A stretch of DNA of 5,828 nt from Psychrobacter sp. GTDB taxonomy: Bacteria; Pseudomonadota; Gammaproteobacteria; Pseudomonadales; Moraxellaceae. The translations under genes and the position numbers were made by a program. The stretch covers positions 1 through 5,828 of the forward strand of contig JAHHUJ010000140.1 of NCBI GenBank assembly GCA_020024075.1, written 5' to 3'. The first letter of the stretch is position 1. Every line of letters begins with the position of its first letter. A model generated the notes under the pieces. The model saw only the letters and a list, made by a program, of their open reading frames with translations. It ran no database searches and was not told the origin of the DNA. Below, piece by piece: positions 1 to 5,828 of the stretch.

Positions 1-2717
1 CTCGTATGAATCCTGAATACAGCGAGAATGAGCGAGCCTCCAAGACCAAAGCTTACCAAGAGCAATTAAAATCCGCGTTGGCCAACGTTGAAAGCTTAGA
101 TGAAGATAGAATCTTGCGTTGGTATTTAGATTTAATTAATGCGATGTTGCGCACCAACTTCTACCAGCGTGATAGCGATGGTAACCGTAAAGACCGCTTG
201 TCCTTTAAGTTTGCTGCCAGTAAGATTACCAACTTACCCAAACCCAAACCTATGTTTGAGATATTTGTCTATTCGCCTCGCGTAGAAGCCATTCACTTAC
301 GCGGTGGTAAAGTAGCCCGTGGTGGTTTGCGTTGGTCAGATCGTATGGAGGACTTCCGTACCGAAGTACTAGGACTTGTCAAAGCACAAATGGTCAAAAA
401 TGCGGTGATTGTGCCGGTCGGCTCTAAAGGCGGCTTTATTGTGAAACAAAAAAGCGCAGCTGATGGCCGAGACGCTTTTCAAAAAGAAGGGATTGAATGT
501 TATCAGACCTTCTTACGCGGTATGCTTGATATTACTGACAACTTGGTCGATGGCGATGTGGTACACCCTGATAATACCGTGCGTCATGATGAGGACGACC
601 CTTACTTAGTGGTAGCTGCCGATAAAGGCACGGCCAGCTTCTCAGACATTGCCAATGGCGTAGCCGCAGAATACGGATTTTGGTTAGATGATGCTTTCGC
701 TTCAGGCGGCTCAGTGGGTTATGACCACAAAGCAATGGGTATCACTGCTCGCGGTGCGTGGGAATCAGTCAAGCGCCACTTTAGAATGCTGGGAATGGAT
801 ATTCAACACAAAGATGACTTCAGCGTGGTCGGTATTGGCGATATGAGTGGTGATGTATTCGGCAATGGTATGCTGCTATCGAAGCATATCAAACTACAAG
901 CCGCCTTTAACCATCTACATATCTTTATTGATCCCAGCCCTGATACCCAAGCCTCTTATGCAGAGCGTGAGCGTTTGTTTAATCTATCCCGTTCAACGTG
1001 GGATGATTATGACAAGTCCTTAATTAGCCAAGGCGGCGGGGTGTTTTCTCGTCAAGATAAGTCAATTAGCATCAGTGATGAGATGAAAGCAGCTTTTGAT
1101 ATAGAAGAAGACAGCCTAAATCCTAATGAGTTAATTAGTCGCTTACTAAAAGCCCCTGTTGACCTTATCTGGAATGGCGGCATTGGTACTTATGTCAAAA
1201 GCAAGGACGAGAGCCATGCTGATGTCGGTGACCGTGCCAACGATGCAGTACGTGTCAATGGGGAAGATATCCGAGCCAAAGTGCTTGGTGAAGGCGGTAA
1301 CTTAGGCTGTACTCAGCGAGGTCGTATTGAGTTCGCCTTACAGGGTGGTCCTGATAACCAAGGCGGTCAGTTATATACTGATGCTATCGATAACTCAGCG
1401 GGTGTCAACTGCTCAGACCATGAAGTTAATATTAAGATCTTACTGGGCAAAGTCGTTGAACAAGGAGATATGACTACCAAACAGCGTAATGAGCTGTTAA
1501 AAAGTATGACCGATGAAGTGGCTCAGCTGGTGTTGCGCCAAAACTACTTACAACCTCAAGCCATAGAGTTAAGTCATCTTGATGGGGCAGATAACCTGAC
1601 TGACCATAAGCGTATCATTGACTATTTAGAAGCGGAAGGTCGATTGGACAGAGCGATAGAGTTCTTGCCGAGTGATGAGGTTATTGAGCAGCGTATGGCG
1701 GCAGGCACTGGCATGACGCGTCCAGAGCTGTCAGTTATATTAGCTTATGGCAAAATGTGGGTCTATGAGCAGCTACTAGAGTCAGATTTACCTGATGATC
1801 CATACTTTGCTAATGAGCTGCGTAAATACTTCCCTGATAAGCTAGCAGGTGACTTCTTCGATGAGATGACCCATCATCGTCTCCATCGTGAGATTGTTAG
1901 CACTTATTTGACCAATAGCATGGTTAATCGTTTGGGCATTGAAGCTATATTCCGCTTGTTTGAAGAGACGGATCAAGGTGTGGCGATATTGAGTCGTGCT
2001 TACGCCATTGTTAGAGATATCTTCCAGATTAGTAATAGTTGGAAGACGCTTGAATCACTTGATAACCAAGTAAATGCGTTGACTTTATTACAGTTGGAGT
2101 TGAGAATTCGTGCGGTAATAGAGCAGGGCATTGTGTGGTTGATAAATGCCTTTGGTAGTGAGCTGCAAGTAGCCGATACCATTGAGCGTTTCCAAAATAG
2201 CGTGGCTGAACTAATCCAGCCTCAAGGCATCATTGCTACTCAATTTGAGTCGCATTTAAAACAAGATATGGCTGAACTTACCGAGTTAGGCTTAGATAAT
2301 GATAATGCGCAAATCTTCGCTATATTGCCTTATGCTATCGATGCATTAGACACAGCTTTATTGGCAGAGAAATATGACCGTCCTGTTGCAGAGATTGCTC
2401 AGCTGTACTTTGAGGTTTACCAAAATCTTCATATTGACTGGCTAATGCTACAAGTGGAGCAGTTGCCACAGCAAGATCACTGGGATAGACGGGCTCGTTA
2501 TGCGCTATTTAATGAGTTAAGTCGTAGTTTGCGTCAGATGATGACCACACTATTGTCGCAGCAGCAACCAGTTGACGCATTGCAGCAGTGGCAACATACG
2601 CATCAGCAGGCTATTGATACCATGGCGAGCCAAATATCTAAGCTTAATGGCTCAAAGGTTAGTTTGTCGGCCTTATCGGTGATGATTAGTGAGATTAATA
2701 AACTGATTGCTGAGTAA
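1..2717 (+). CDS. gdhB: NAD-specific glutamate dehydrogenase, large (about 180 kDa) type, C-terminal part (5' truncated by window edge)
   Basis: This enzyme oxidatively deaminates L-glutamate to 2-oxoglutarate and ammonium with NAD+, in the cytoplasm, for glutamate/arginine catabolism. The frame is open to the left edge (a CGT codon precedes the first ATG at position 6), so that ATG is internal. About 904 residues are visible; the family is usually near 1600, so roughly 700 N-terminal residues, including the regulatory region, are missing. Numbering from the ATG: the substrate region RGGLRWSDR starts at 105; PVGSKGGF at 137-144 carries the expected catalytic Lys (K141); AADKGTASFSD includes D206. 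A Rossmann NAD-binding motif GIGDMSGDVFGNG starts at 276, and D309 in FIDPSPD fits the ribose-binding acidic residue. LIWNGGIGTY (W389) and GEGGN (428-432) are family signatures, followed by a long helical C-terminal domain with GMTRPELSV. It ends with TAA at 2715 and an intrinsic terminator. No frameshift is seen. The symbol follows Pseudomonas usage. Confidence 0.95.
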   Translation, partial: RMNPEYSENERASKTKAYQEQLKSALANVESLDEDRILRWYLDLINAMLRTNFYQRDSDGNRKDRLSFKFAASKITNLPKPKPMFEIFVYSPRVEAIHLRGGKVARGGLRWSDRMEDFRTEVLGLVKAQMVKNAVIVPVGSKGGFIVKQKSAADGRDAFQKEGIECYQTFLRGMLDITDNLVDGDVVHPDNTVRHDEDDPYLVVAADKGTASFSDIANGVAAEYGFWLDDAFASGGSVGYDHKAMGITARGAWESVKRHFRMLGMDIQHKDDFSVVGIGDMSGDVFGNGMLLSKHIKLQAAFNHLHIFIDPSPDTQASYAERERLFNLSRSTWDDYDKSLISQGGGVFSRQDKSISISDEMKAAFDIEEDSLNPNELISRLLKAPVDLIWNGGIGTYVKSKDESHADVGDRANDAVRVNGEDIRAKVLGEGGNLGCTQRGRIEFALQGGPDNQGGQLYTDAIDNSAGVNCSDHEVNIKILLGKVVEQGDMTTKQRNELLKSMTDEVAQLVLRQNYLQPQAIELSHLDGADNLTDHKRIIDYLEAEGRLDRAIEFLPSDEVIEQRMAAGTGMTRPELSVILAYGKMWVYEQLLESDLPDDPYFANELRKYFPDKLAGDFFDEMTHHRLHREIVSTYLTNSMVNRLGIEAIFRLFEETDQGVAILSRAYAIVRDIFQISNSWKTLESLDNQVNALTLLQLELRIRAVIEQGIVWLINAFGSELQVADTIERFQNSVAELIQPQGIIATQFESHLKQDMAELTELGLDNDNAQIFAILPYAIDALDTALLAEKYDRPVAEIAQLYFEVYQNLHIDWLMLQVEQLPQQDHWDRRARYALFNELSRSLRQMMTTLLSQQQPVDALQQWQHTHQQAIDTMASQISKLNGSKVSLSALSVMISEINKLIAE

Positions 2718-2743
2718 GACACTTTATAAGCCAAGCCGTAAGC

Positions 2744-2777
2744 AATCCTTCTTTAACTTTAAAGGAGGATTTTTATT
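2744..2777 (+). terminator. Intrinsic terminator of the glutamate dehydrogenase gene
   Basis: The left arm (2744-2755) and right arm (2760-2771) form a 12-bp stem with one G-U pair (2750/2765). The loop is four bases (ACTT), and the T-rich tract TTTTTATT follows at 2770-2777. It starts 26 bases after the TAA stop, the expected place for a rho-independent terminator. It indicates that the flavoprotein gene downstream is transcribed separately. Confidence 0.88.
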
Positions 2778-2785
2778 GTTGATAC

Positions 2786-2813
2786 TTTCAAAGGGGATGT
2801 CTGTGATTATACT
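2786..2813 (+). promoter_or_regulatory. Possible sigma-70 promoter for the flavoprotein gene
   Basis: TATACT at 2808-2813 matches the -10 consensus at five of six positions and lies just after the upstream terminator. The -35 is poor: TTCAAA (2787-2792, 15-base spacing) or TTTCAA (2786-2791, 16-base spacing) are the only candidates. A better -35-like TTGATA at 2779-2784 is 23 bases away, which is too far. A start near 2820 would give a leader of about 125 bases containing both dyads listed below. This was read by eye only and is weak. Confidence 0.25.
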
Positions 2814-2840
2814 AATATGGCATAGTGATGATACACAGAG

Positions 2841-2858
2841 TTAATCTTATAGGATTAA
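2841..2858. promoter_or_regulatory. Dyad-symmetric element, candidate operator
   Basis: TTAATC (2841-2846) and GATTAA (2853-2858) are perfect inverted repeats around a 6-base centre (TTATAG). The site lies downstream of the possible -10 and about 90 bases before the flavoprotein start. The shape suits binding of a dimeric regulator, but the arms are A+T-rich and short in an A+T-rich spacer, so chance is possible. No regulator gene is in the window to pair with it. Confidence 0.25.
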
Positions 2859-2891
2859 TATTTAGGCATTTAGACACAAATACTGGCATTA

Positions 2892-2922
2892 TAGCTATTG
2901 AAGCCACCGTTGGCTCAAGCTA
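2892..2922 (+). promoter_or_regulatory. Compound stem-loop in the leader of the flavoprotein gene
   Basis: An inner 5-bp stem AGCCA/TGGCT (2902-2906 and 2911-2915) closes a CCGT loop. An outer 5-bp stem TAGCT/AGCTA (2892-2896 and 2918-2922) brackets it, and TG/CA pairs (2899-2900 with 2916-2917) can form between them with small bulges. It ends 25 bases before the ATG. It has no T tract, so it is not a terminator. It may be an mRNA leader structure or a protein-binding dyad; no known riboswitch is recognised. Confidence 0.3.
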
Positions 2923-2936
2923 GATATAGAGACACC

Positions 2937-2941
2937 TAGAG
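2937..2941 (+). promoter_or_regulatory. Weak ribosome binding site of the flavoprotein gene
   Basis: Only TAGAG, with a GAG core at 2939-2941, lies at a suitable distance (six bases) before the ATG at 2948. The start is still preferred. The protein begins right there with the N-terminal pattern of the old yellow enzyme family (IGTQIFKNRV followed by FPPLTT). Confidence 0.4.
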
Positions 2942-2947
2942 TACACC

Positions 2948-4957
2948 ATGAAGATATTACAACCTATTACTATCGGCACTCAGATCTTTAAAAACCGCGT
3001 CTTATTTCCCCCTTTAACTACGGGTTATGAAGACAAAGATGGCACCATCAGTGAGCAAAGTCGTGCTTTTTATACTCGCCTAGCAAAGGGGGGTGTCGGT
3101 TATATCGTGTTAGGCGATGTGGCCCCTGTTCGCAGCTTTTCAGTTACCCCAAAGCTTTATGAGGACAGTCAAATTGAAAGCTTTAGGCAATTGGCTGACA
3201 GTGTTCATGCTTATGGCACTAAGCTTGGGGTACAGATATTTCACCCTGAATATAACAGTGAAGCACTTAATGCATTATTTGATGCCGGCAAAATGGCTGA
3301 ACTGTATTCTCAACTGCACCGTGACATGAATCATTTTGTCAATGAGGTGACGGCAGAGAAGCTGAAACAAATCATTGATAAGATGTGTGCCTGTGCCTTA
3401 CGTGCTCAGCAGGCGGGTATCGATGTTATTAGTATTCATGGGGACAGGTTGGTCGGGGTACTGTGTAGCCCTGTCATGAATAACCGTAGCGATGAGTTTG
3501 GGGGATCGTTAGAAAACCGTACTCGATTTGCCCTGATGCTGGTGCAAGCCATGAGGGCTGCTGTTCCTGATATGGTTATTGAATACAAGCTACCAGTGAT
3601 TACGCCTGAGCGTGGCAAAGGTGGGGTAAGTATTGATGAGGCACCGATATTTGCCCAGTGGCTTGAGCAGGCTGGGGTAGATATGCTGCATGTGGCTCAG
3701 GCCAATCATACGGGTAATATGGCGGATACCATTCCGCCGATGGGAGTACAGCCTTATTGCTTCTTTGCCGATATCACCGCCTCAGTTAAGCAGGCAGTTT
3801 CAATCCCAGTCAGTACTTCTGGGCGTATTATAGATCCTACTATGGCTGAAGCATTACTAAATGAGGGTAAAGCGGATATGGTGGGCATAGGCCGCGCTTT
3901 ACTCGCTGATCTTGACTGGGTAAATAAGACTGTTGCTGGACGTCCGCAAGACATCATCCGCTGTATAGGCTGTAATGAGGGCTGTGTTGATACTGTCCTT
4001 AATCGCTCTTTTATCGCTTGTGTGGTCAATGCCGAAAATGGCTTTGAAGCGGTACGATCTATCACCCCAGCTAAGCTGCCTAAAAAAGTAGTAGTGATTG
4101 GTGGGGGTCCTGCTGGATTAGAGGCGGCTCGCGTGGCTGCTGTCAAAGGTCATGAAGTGACGCTGTTTGAAAAACAAAACCATCTGGGCGGTCAGCTTAA
4201 TATTGCCTCAGTACCGCCACGTAAAGCTGAAATTCGCCGTAGTATCGAAGACTTGACTCAAGCCTGTCATCAAGCTGGGGTGCAGATTCAGCAAGGTTGT
4301 GAGGCTGATACGGATAGTATTCTTGCCTTATCGCCAGATGCAGTAATTGTCGCTACTGGTGCCAATAGCTTTATGCCACCTATTGTTGGTATAGACGATT
4401 CTCAGGTTTGTGATGCTTGGAAAGTGCTGGCAGGTGAGCAGCAAGTGACAGGACGTGTGGTTATCATCGGTGGTGGCATCGTCGGTTGTGAAACTGCTGA
4501 ATATCTTGCAGAGCAAGGTTGCCAAGTGGCGATTATCGAGATGAGTGAAAAAGTAGGGGCGGGCATTGGCATTACAGTGTTGCCAAGTGTGCTTGAGACC
4601 TATCGCCGCTATGGAGTGACGCAGCATCCGGGTCTTAAGGTAACTCGCATTGAGCCGAGCTACTTTCAGGGAACCCAAGAAGTGCAAGAAGTTCAAAATG
4701 CTAAAGAAGAGCAAGAGGTTCAGGTAGCACAAGAATCAGCATATGAATTAAACTTCTCTTGTGAAGATCAGCAAGGTAATATTATTGCCTTTGTTGCGGA
4801 TTATGCGGTAGTTGCTAGTGGGGCACGCCCGCAAGTCTTCGACAGTAGCAACTTGTTGGCACAAGACATTGAAGTTGTTGAAGTGGGAGACTGTGTAAAA
4901 GTAGCGGATATCTCGCATGCGATAAAGACTGCCTATGATGCTGCCAATTCGATATAG
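2948..4957 (+). CDS. FMN/FAD/4Fe-4S oxidoreductase of the 2,4-dienoyl-CoA reductase / old yellow enzyme superfamily
   Basis: A complete 669-residue cytoplasmic protein with the FadH-type three-part architecture. Residues 1 to about 335 are an FMN-binding TIM barrel: KNRV 15-18, DEFGGSLENR 182-191, SGRI near 292, GIGR 313-316. A cysteine cluster C339-x2-C342-x3-C346-x11-C358 should hold one 4Fe-4S centre. An FAD-binding domain follows with GGGPAG at 385-390, and an inserted NAD(P)H domain with GGGIVG at 508-513. The end, VGDCVKVADISHAIKTAYDAAN, is the typical FAD-closing segment. Electrons should pass from NAD(P)H to FAD, the cluster, FMN and then an unsaturated substrate. The substrate is unknown: the active-site loop at 164-175 (HGDRLVGVLCSP) lacks the Tyr-bearing HGxHGYLxxQFLSP form, so I do not call it FadH. 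Residues 577-597 are a Gln/Glu-rich insertion encoded by a degenerate 9-bp repeat. It appears monocistronic, with a terminator before it and a convergent gene after it. Relatives include enoate and bile-acid (BaiCD/BaiH-type) reductases. Confidence 0.9.
   Translation: MKILQPITIGTQIFKNRVLFPPLTTGYEDKDGTISEQSRAFYTRLAKGGVGYIVLGDVAPVRSFSVTPKLYEDSQIESFRQLADSVHAYGTKLGVQIFHPEYNSEALNALFDAGKMAELYSQLHRDMNHFVNEVTAEKLKQIIDKMCACALRAQQAGIDVISIHGDRLVGVLCSPVMNNRSDEFGGSLENRTRFALMLVQAMRAAVPDMVIEYKLPVITPERGKGGVSIDEAPIFAQWLEQAGVDMLHVAQANHTGNMADTIPPMGVQPYCFFADITASVKQAVSIPVSTSGRIIDPTMAEALLNEGKADMVGIGRALLADLDWVNKTVAGRPQDIIRCIGCNEGCVDTVLNRSFIACVVNAENGFEAVRSITPAKLPKKVVVIGGGPAGLEAARVAAVKGHEVTLFEKQNHLGGQLNIASVPPRKAEIRRSIEDLTQACHQAGVQIQQGCEADTDSILALSPDAVIVATGANSFMPPIVGIDDSQVCDAWKVLAGEQQVTGRVVIIGGGIVGCETAEYLAEQGCQVAIIEMSEKVGAGIGITVLPSVLETYRRYGVTQHPGLKVTRIEPSYFQGTQEVQEVQNAKEEQEVQVAQESAYELNFSCEDQQGNIIAFVADYAVVASGARPQVFDSSNLLAQDIEVVEVGDCVKVADISHAIKTAYDAANSI
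4676..4738 (+). repeat. Degenerate 9-bp tandem repeat inside the flavoprotein gene (seven units in register)
   Basis: Units start every nine bases from 4676. The first two, CAAGAAGTG and CAAGAAGTT, differ at one base. The units at 4712 (CAAGAGGTT) and 4730 (CAAGAATCA) keep the pattern, while those at 4694, 4703 and 4721 are more decayed. Each unit encodes three residues, mostly of the form Gln-Glu-Val, giving a charged low-complexity stretch at residues 577-597. The length is a multiple of three, so the frame is kept. Confidence 0.7.
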
Positions 4958-4997
4958 GAACTTGGTTTTGTTTGAGTTAATTTAATTTAATATCAAC

Positions 4998-5035
4998 GTT
5001 TATGGGGCAGTGGTCGAATCCAACACCCCATAAAC
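4998..5035. terminator. Hairpin between convergent genes, probable terminator
   Basis: GTTTATGGGG (4998-5007) and CCCCATAAAC (5026-5035) are perfect 10-bp inverted repeats. The 18-base loop may pair further (TGG 5011-5013 with CCA 5020-5022). On the minus strand the hairpin begins one base after the sbcC stop codon and is followed by an A+T-rich run. On the plus strand it lies about 40 bases after the flavoprotein stop. Neither side has a clean T tract, so it is a weaker or atypical terminator that could serve both genes. Confidence 0.5.
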
Positions 5036-5036
5036 T

Positions 5037-5828
5037 CTAAATACGTTGACAACCAGGGCCACTAATCTGACTGTGACCGCCAGATAGCTTTTCCACCTTA
5101 ATCTGCGTATGGATACGTTCTTTCAAAGCTTGAACGTGAGAGATAACCCCGATCAGTTTCCCTTCCTGCTGTAAGCCCGTTAAAGTATTTAGTGCGATAT
5201 CCAAAGAATCCTCATCTAACGTACCAAAGCCTTCATCTAAGAACAGTGAATCCACGCGAATATTATGGCTGGCCATATTAGAAAGACCAAGCGCCAAAGC
5301 CAGACTGATAATAAAGCCTTCACCGCCAGATAAGTTTTTGGTACTGCGAACTTCGCCACCTTGATAATTATCAATGACGTTTAGCTCTAACGGGCTTTCT
5401 TCATCTCGTATCAACAAGTAACGATCGCTCATCTTCTGCAGTTGGGTATTGGCATTGGCAACCATAATATCGAAGGTTAGCCCTTGAGCAAAGGTGCGGA
5501 ATTTCTTACCGGTAGCAGAGCCGATCAGTTCGTTCAACTGTTGCCAGACTTTAAGGTCCTGCTTCTGTTTAGCGATGATGGCAAGCTGTGATTGCTGCTC
5601 ACCTTTACGTTGCTCATTGGTTTTAAGCTGCTGATTAATAGCGCCCAGTTGTTCTATTAATTGATCAGCCAACTTTTGTTTTTCAGCACGTTGATTTTCA
5701 AGTACGAATTTATCTTCTGTGGTTAAGGGGTTCTCCTGTCTTTCTGTAAGCTTAGTCTCAGTTGTCGAGACAGAGTTCTGCGCTAACTGTAATGCTTGAG
5801 CGATTTGCTGCTTTTGGCTGCTTAGTTG
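5037..5828 (-). CDS. sbcC: SbcC, ATPase subunit of the SbcCD nuclease, C-terminal part (5' truncated by window edge)
   Basis: SbcC is the SMC/Rad50-like ATPase that pairs with the SbcD nuclease to cut DNA hairpins and process double-strand ends. 263 residues plus a TAG stop (5037-5039) are visible. The frame stays open to the right edge, so the TTG at 5670-5672 is an internal Leu codon, not a start. The family is usually near 1000 residues or more, so the N-terminal Walker A lobe and most of the coiled coil lie outside. Numbering visible residues from the window edge: 1 to about 90 are Gln/Glu/Lys-rich, the returning coiled coil. FRTFAQGLTFD leads into the C-terminal ATPase lobe. The ABC signature LSGGE is at 166-170 (5319-5333), Walker B FLDEGFG has D198-E199 (5232-5237), the D-loop TLDEDSLD follows, and the H-loop ISHV has H231. 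These elements are intact in the visible part. It is convergent with the flavoprotein gene; sbcD would be expected upstream, outside the window. Confidence 0.94.
   Translation of the reverse strand, partial: QLSSQKQQIAQALQLAQNSVSTTETKLTERQENPLTTEDKFVLENQRAEKQKLADQLIEQLGAINQQLKTNEQRKGEQQSQLAIIAKQKQDLKVWQQLNELIGSATGKKFRTFAQGLTFDIMVANANTQLQKMSDRYLLIRDEESPLELNVIDNYQGGEVRSTKNLSGGEGFIISLALALGLSNMASHNIRVDSLFLDEGFGTLDEDSLDIALNTLTGLQQEGKLIGVISHVQALKERIHTQIKVEKLSGGHSQISGPGCQRI

Noticed and set aside
1464..1472. GGAG followed by an in-frame ATG inside the glutamate dehydrogenase gene, a possible internal translation start.
   Set aside because: The spacing is only two bases, and the position is inside a continuous conserved domain; coincidence is likelier.
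532..2182. Short minus-strand open frames opposite the glutamate dehydrogenase gene (532-735 and 2000-2182).
   Set aside because: They are 60-67 codons, antisense to a conserved coding region, and have no recognisable motif; typical chance frames.
2761..2844. AAAGGAGG (2761-2768) followed seven bases later by a TTG-started 22-codon frame (2776-2844).
   Set aside because: The AAAGGAGG is fully explained as the right arm of the terminator stem. The frame is very short, needs a TTG start, and its peptide shows no recognisable feature.
3754..4732. Minus-strand open frames of 130 and 134 codons opposite the flavoprotein gene (3754-4146 and 4328-4732).
   Set aside because: They lie wholly antisense to a strongly supported gene, and their translations show no domain or family motif.
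5037..5672. A 211-residue reading of the minus-strand gene starting at TTG 5672.
   Set aside because: The frame continues without a stop to the window edge and the upstream residues are SbcC-like coiled coil, so this is an internal codon of a truncated gene.

Overview
This window is a stretch of bacterial chromosome with mid-range G+C. It looks gammaproteobacterial, and the Moraxellaceae (Psychrobacter-like) are my best guess. That guess rests on the very large NAD-dependent glutamate dehydrogenase type, the SbcC type and the overall protein flavour. No rRNA or other firm taxonomic marker is present. The content is ordinary metabolism and DNA repair. I see no mobile element, CRISPR array, tRNA or phage gene, and no convincing undescribed multi-gene system.

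Layout. (1) Positions 1-2717, + strand: the C-terminal 904 residues of a roughly 1600-residue NAD-specific glutamate dehydrogenase. The gene runs off the left edge. It ends at a strong intrinsic terminator (2744-2777). (2) Positions 2718-2947: a 230-base intergenic region with that terminator, a possible promoter and two dyad-symmetric elements ahead of the next gene. (3) Positions 2948-4957, + strand: a complete 669-residue flavin/iron-sulfur oxidoreductase of the 2,4-dienoyl-CoA reductase / old yellow enzyme superfamily. (4) Positions 4958-5036: a short convergent gap with a GC-based hairpin. (5) Positions 5037-5828, - strand: the C-terminal 263 residues of the SbcC exonuclease subunit, running off the right edge.

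The three genes do not form an operon. The terminator separates the first two, and the third is convergent. The glutamate dehydrogenase feeds glutamate carbon into the TCA cycle. The flavoprotein is a monocistronic NAD(P)H-dependent reductase of unknown substrate. SbcC works with SbcD (not in the window) on hairpin and double-strand DNA ends.

The most interesting points are in the flavoprotein. By eye its active-site loop lacks the Tyr-containing motif usual in dienoyl-CoA reductases. Its C-terminal half also carries a decayed 9-bp tandem repeat that encodes a Gln/Glu-rich insertion.
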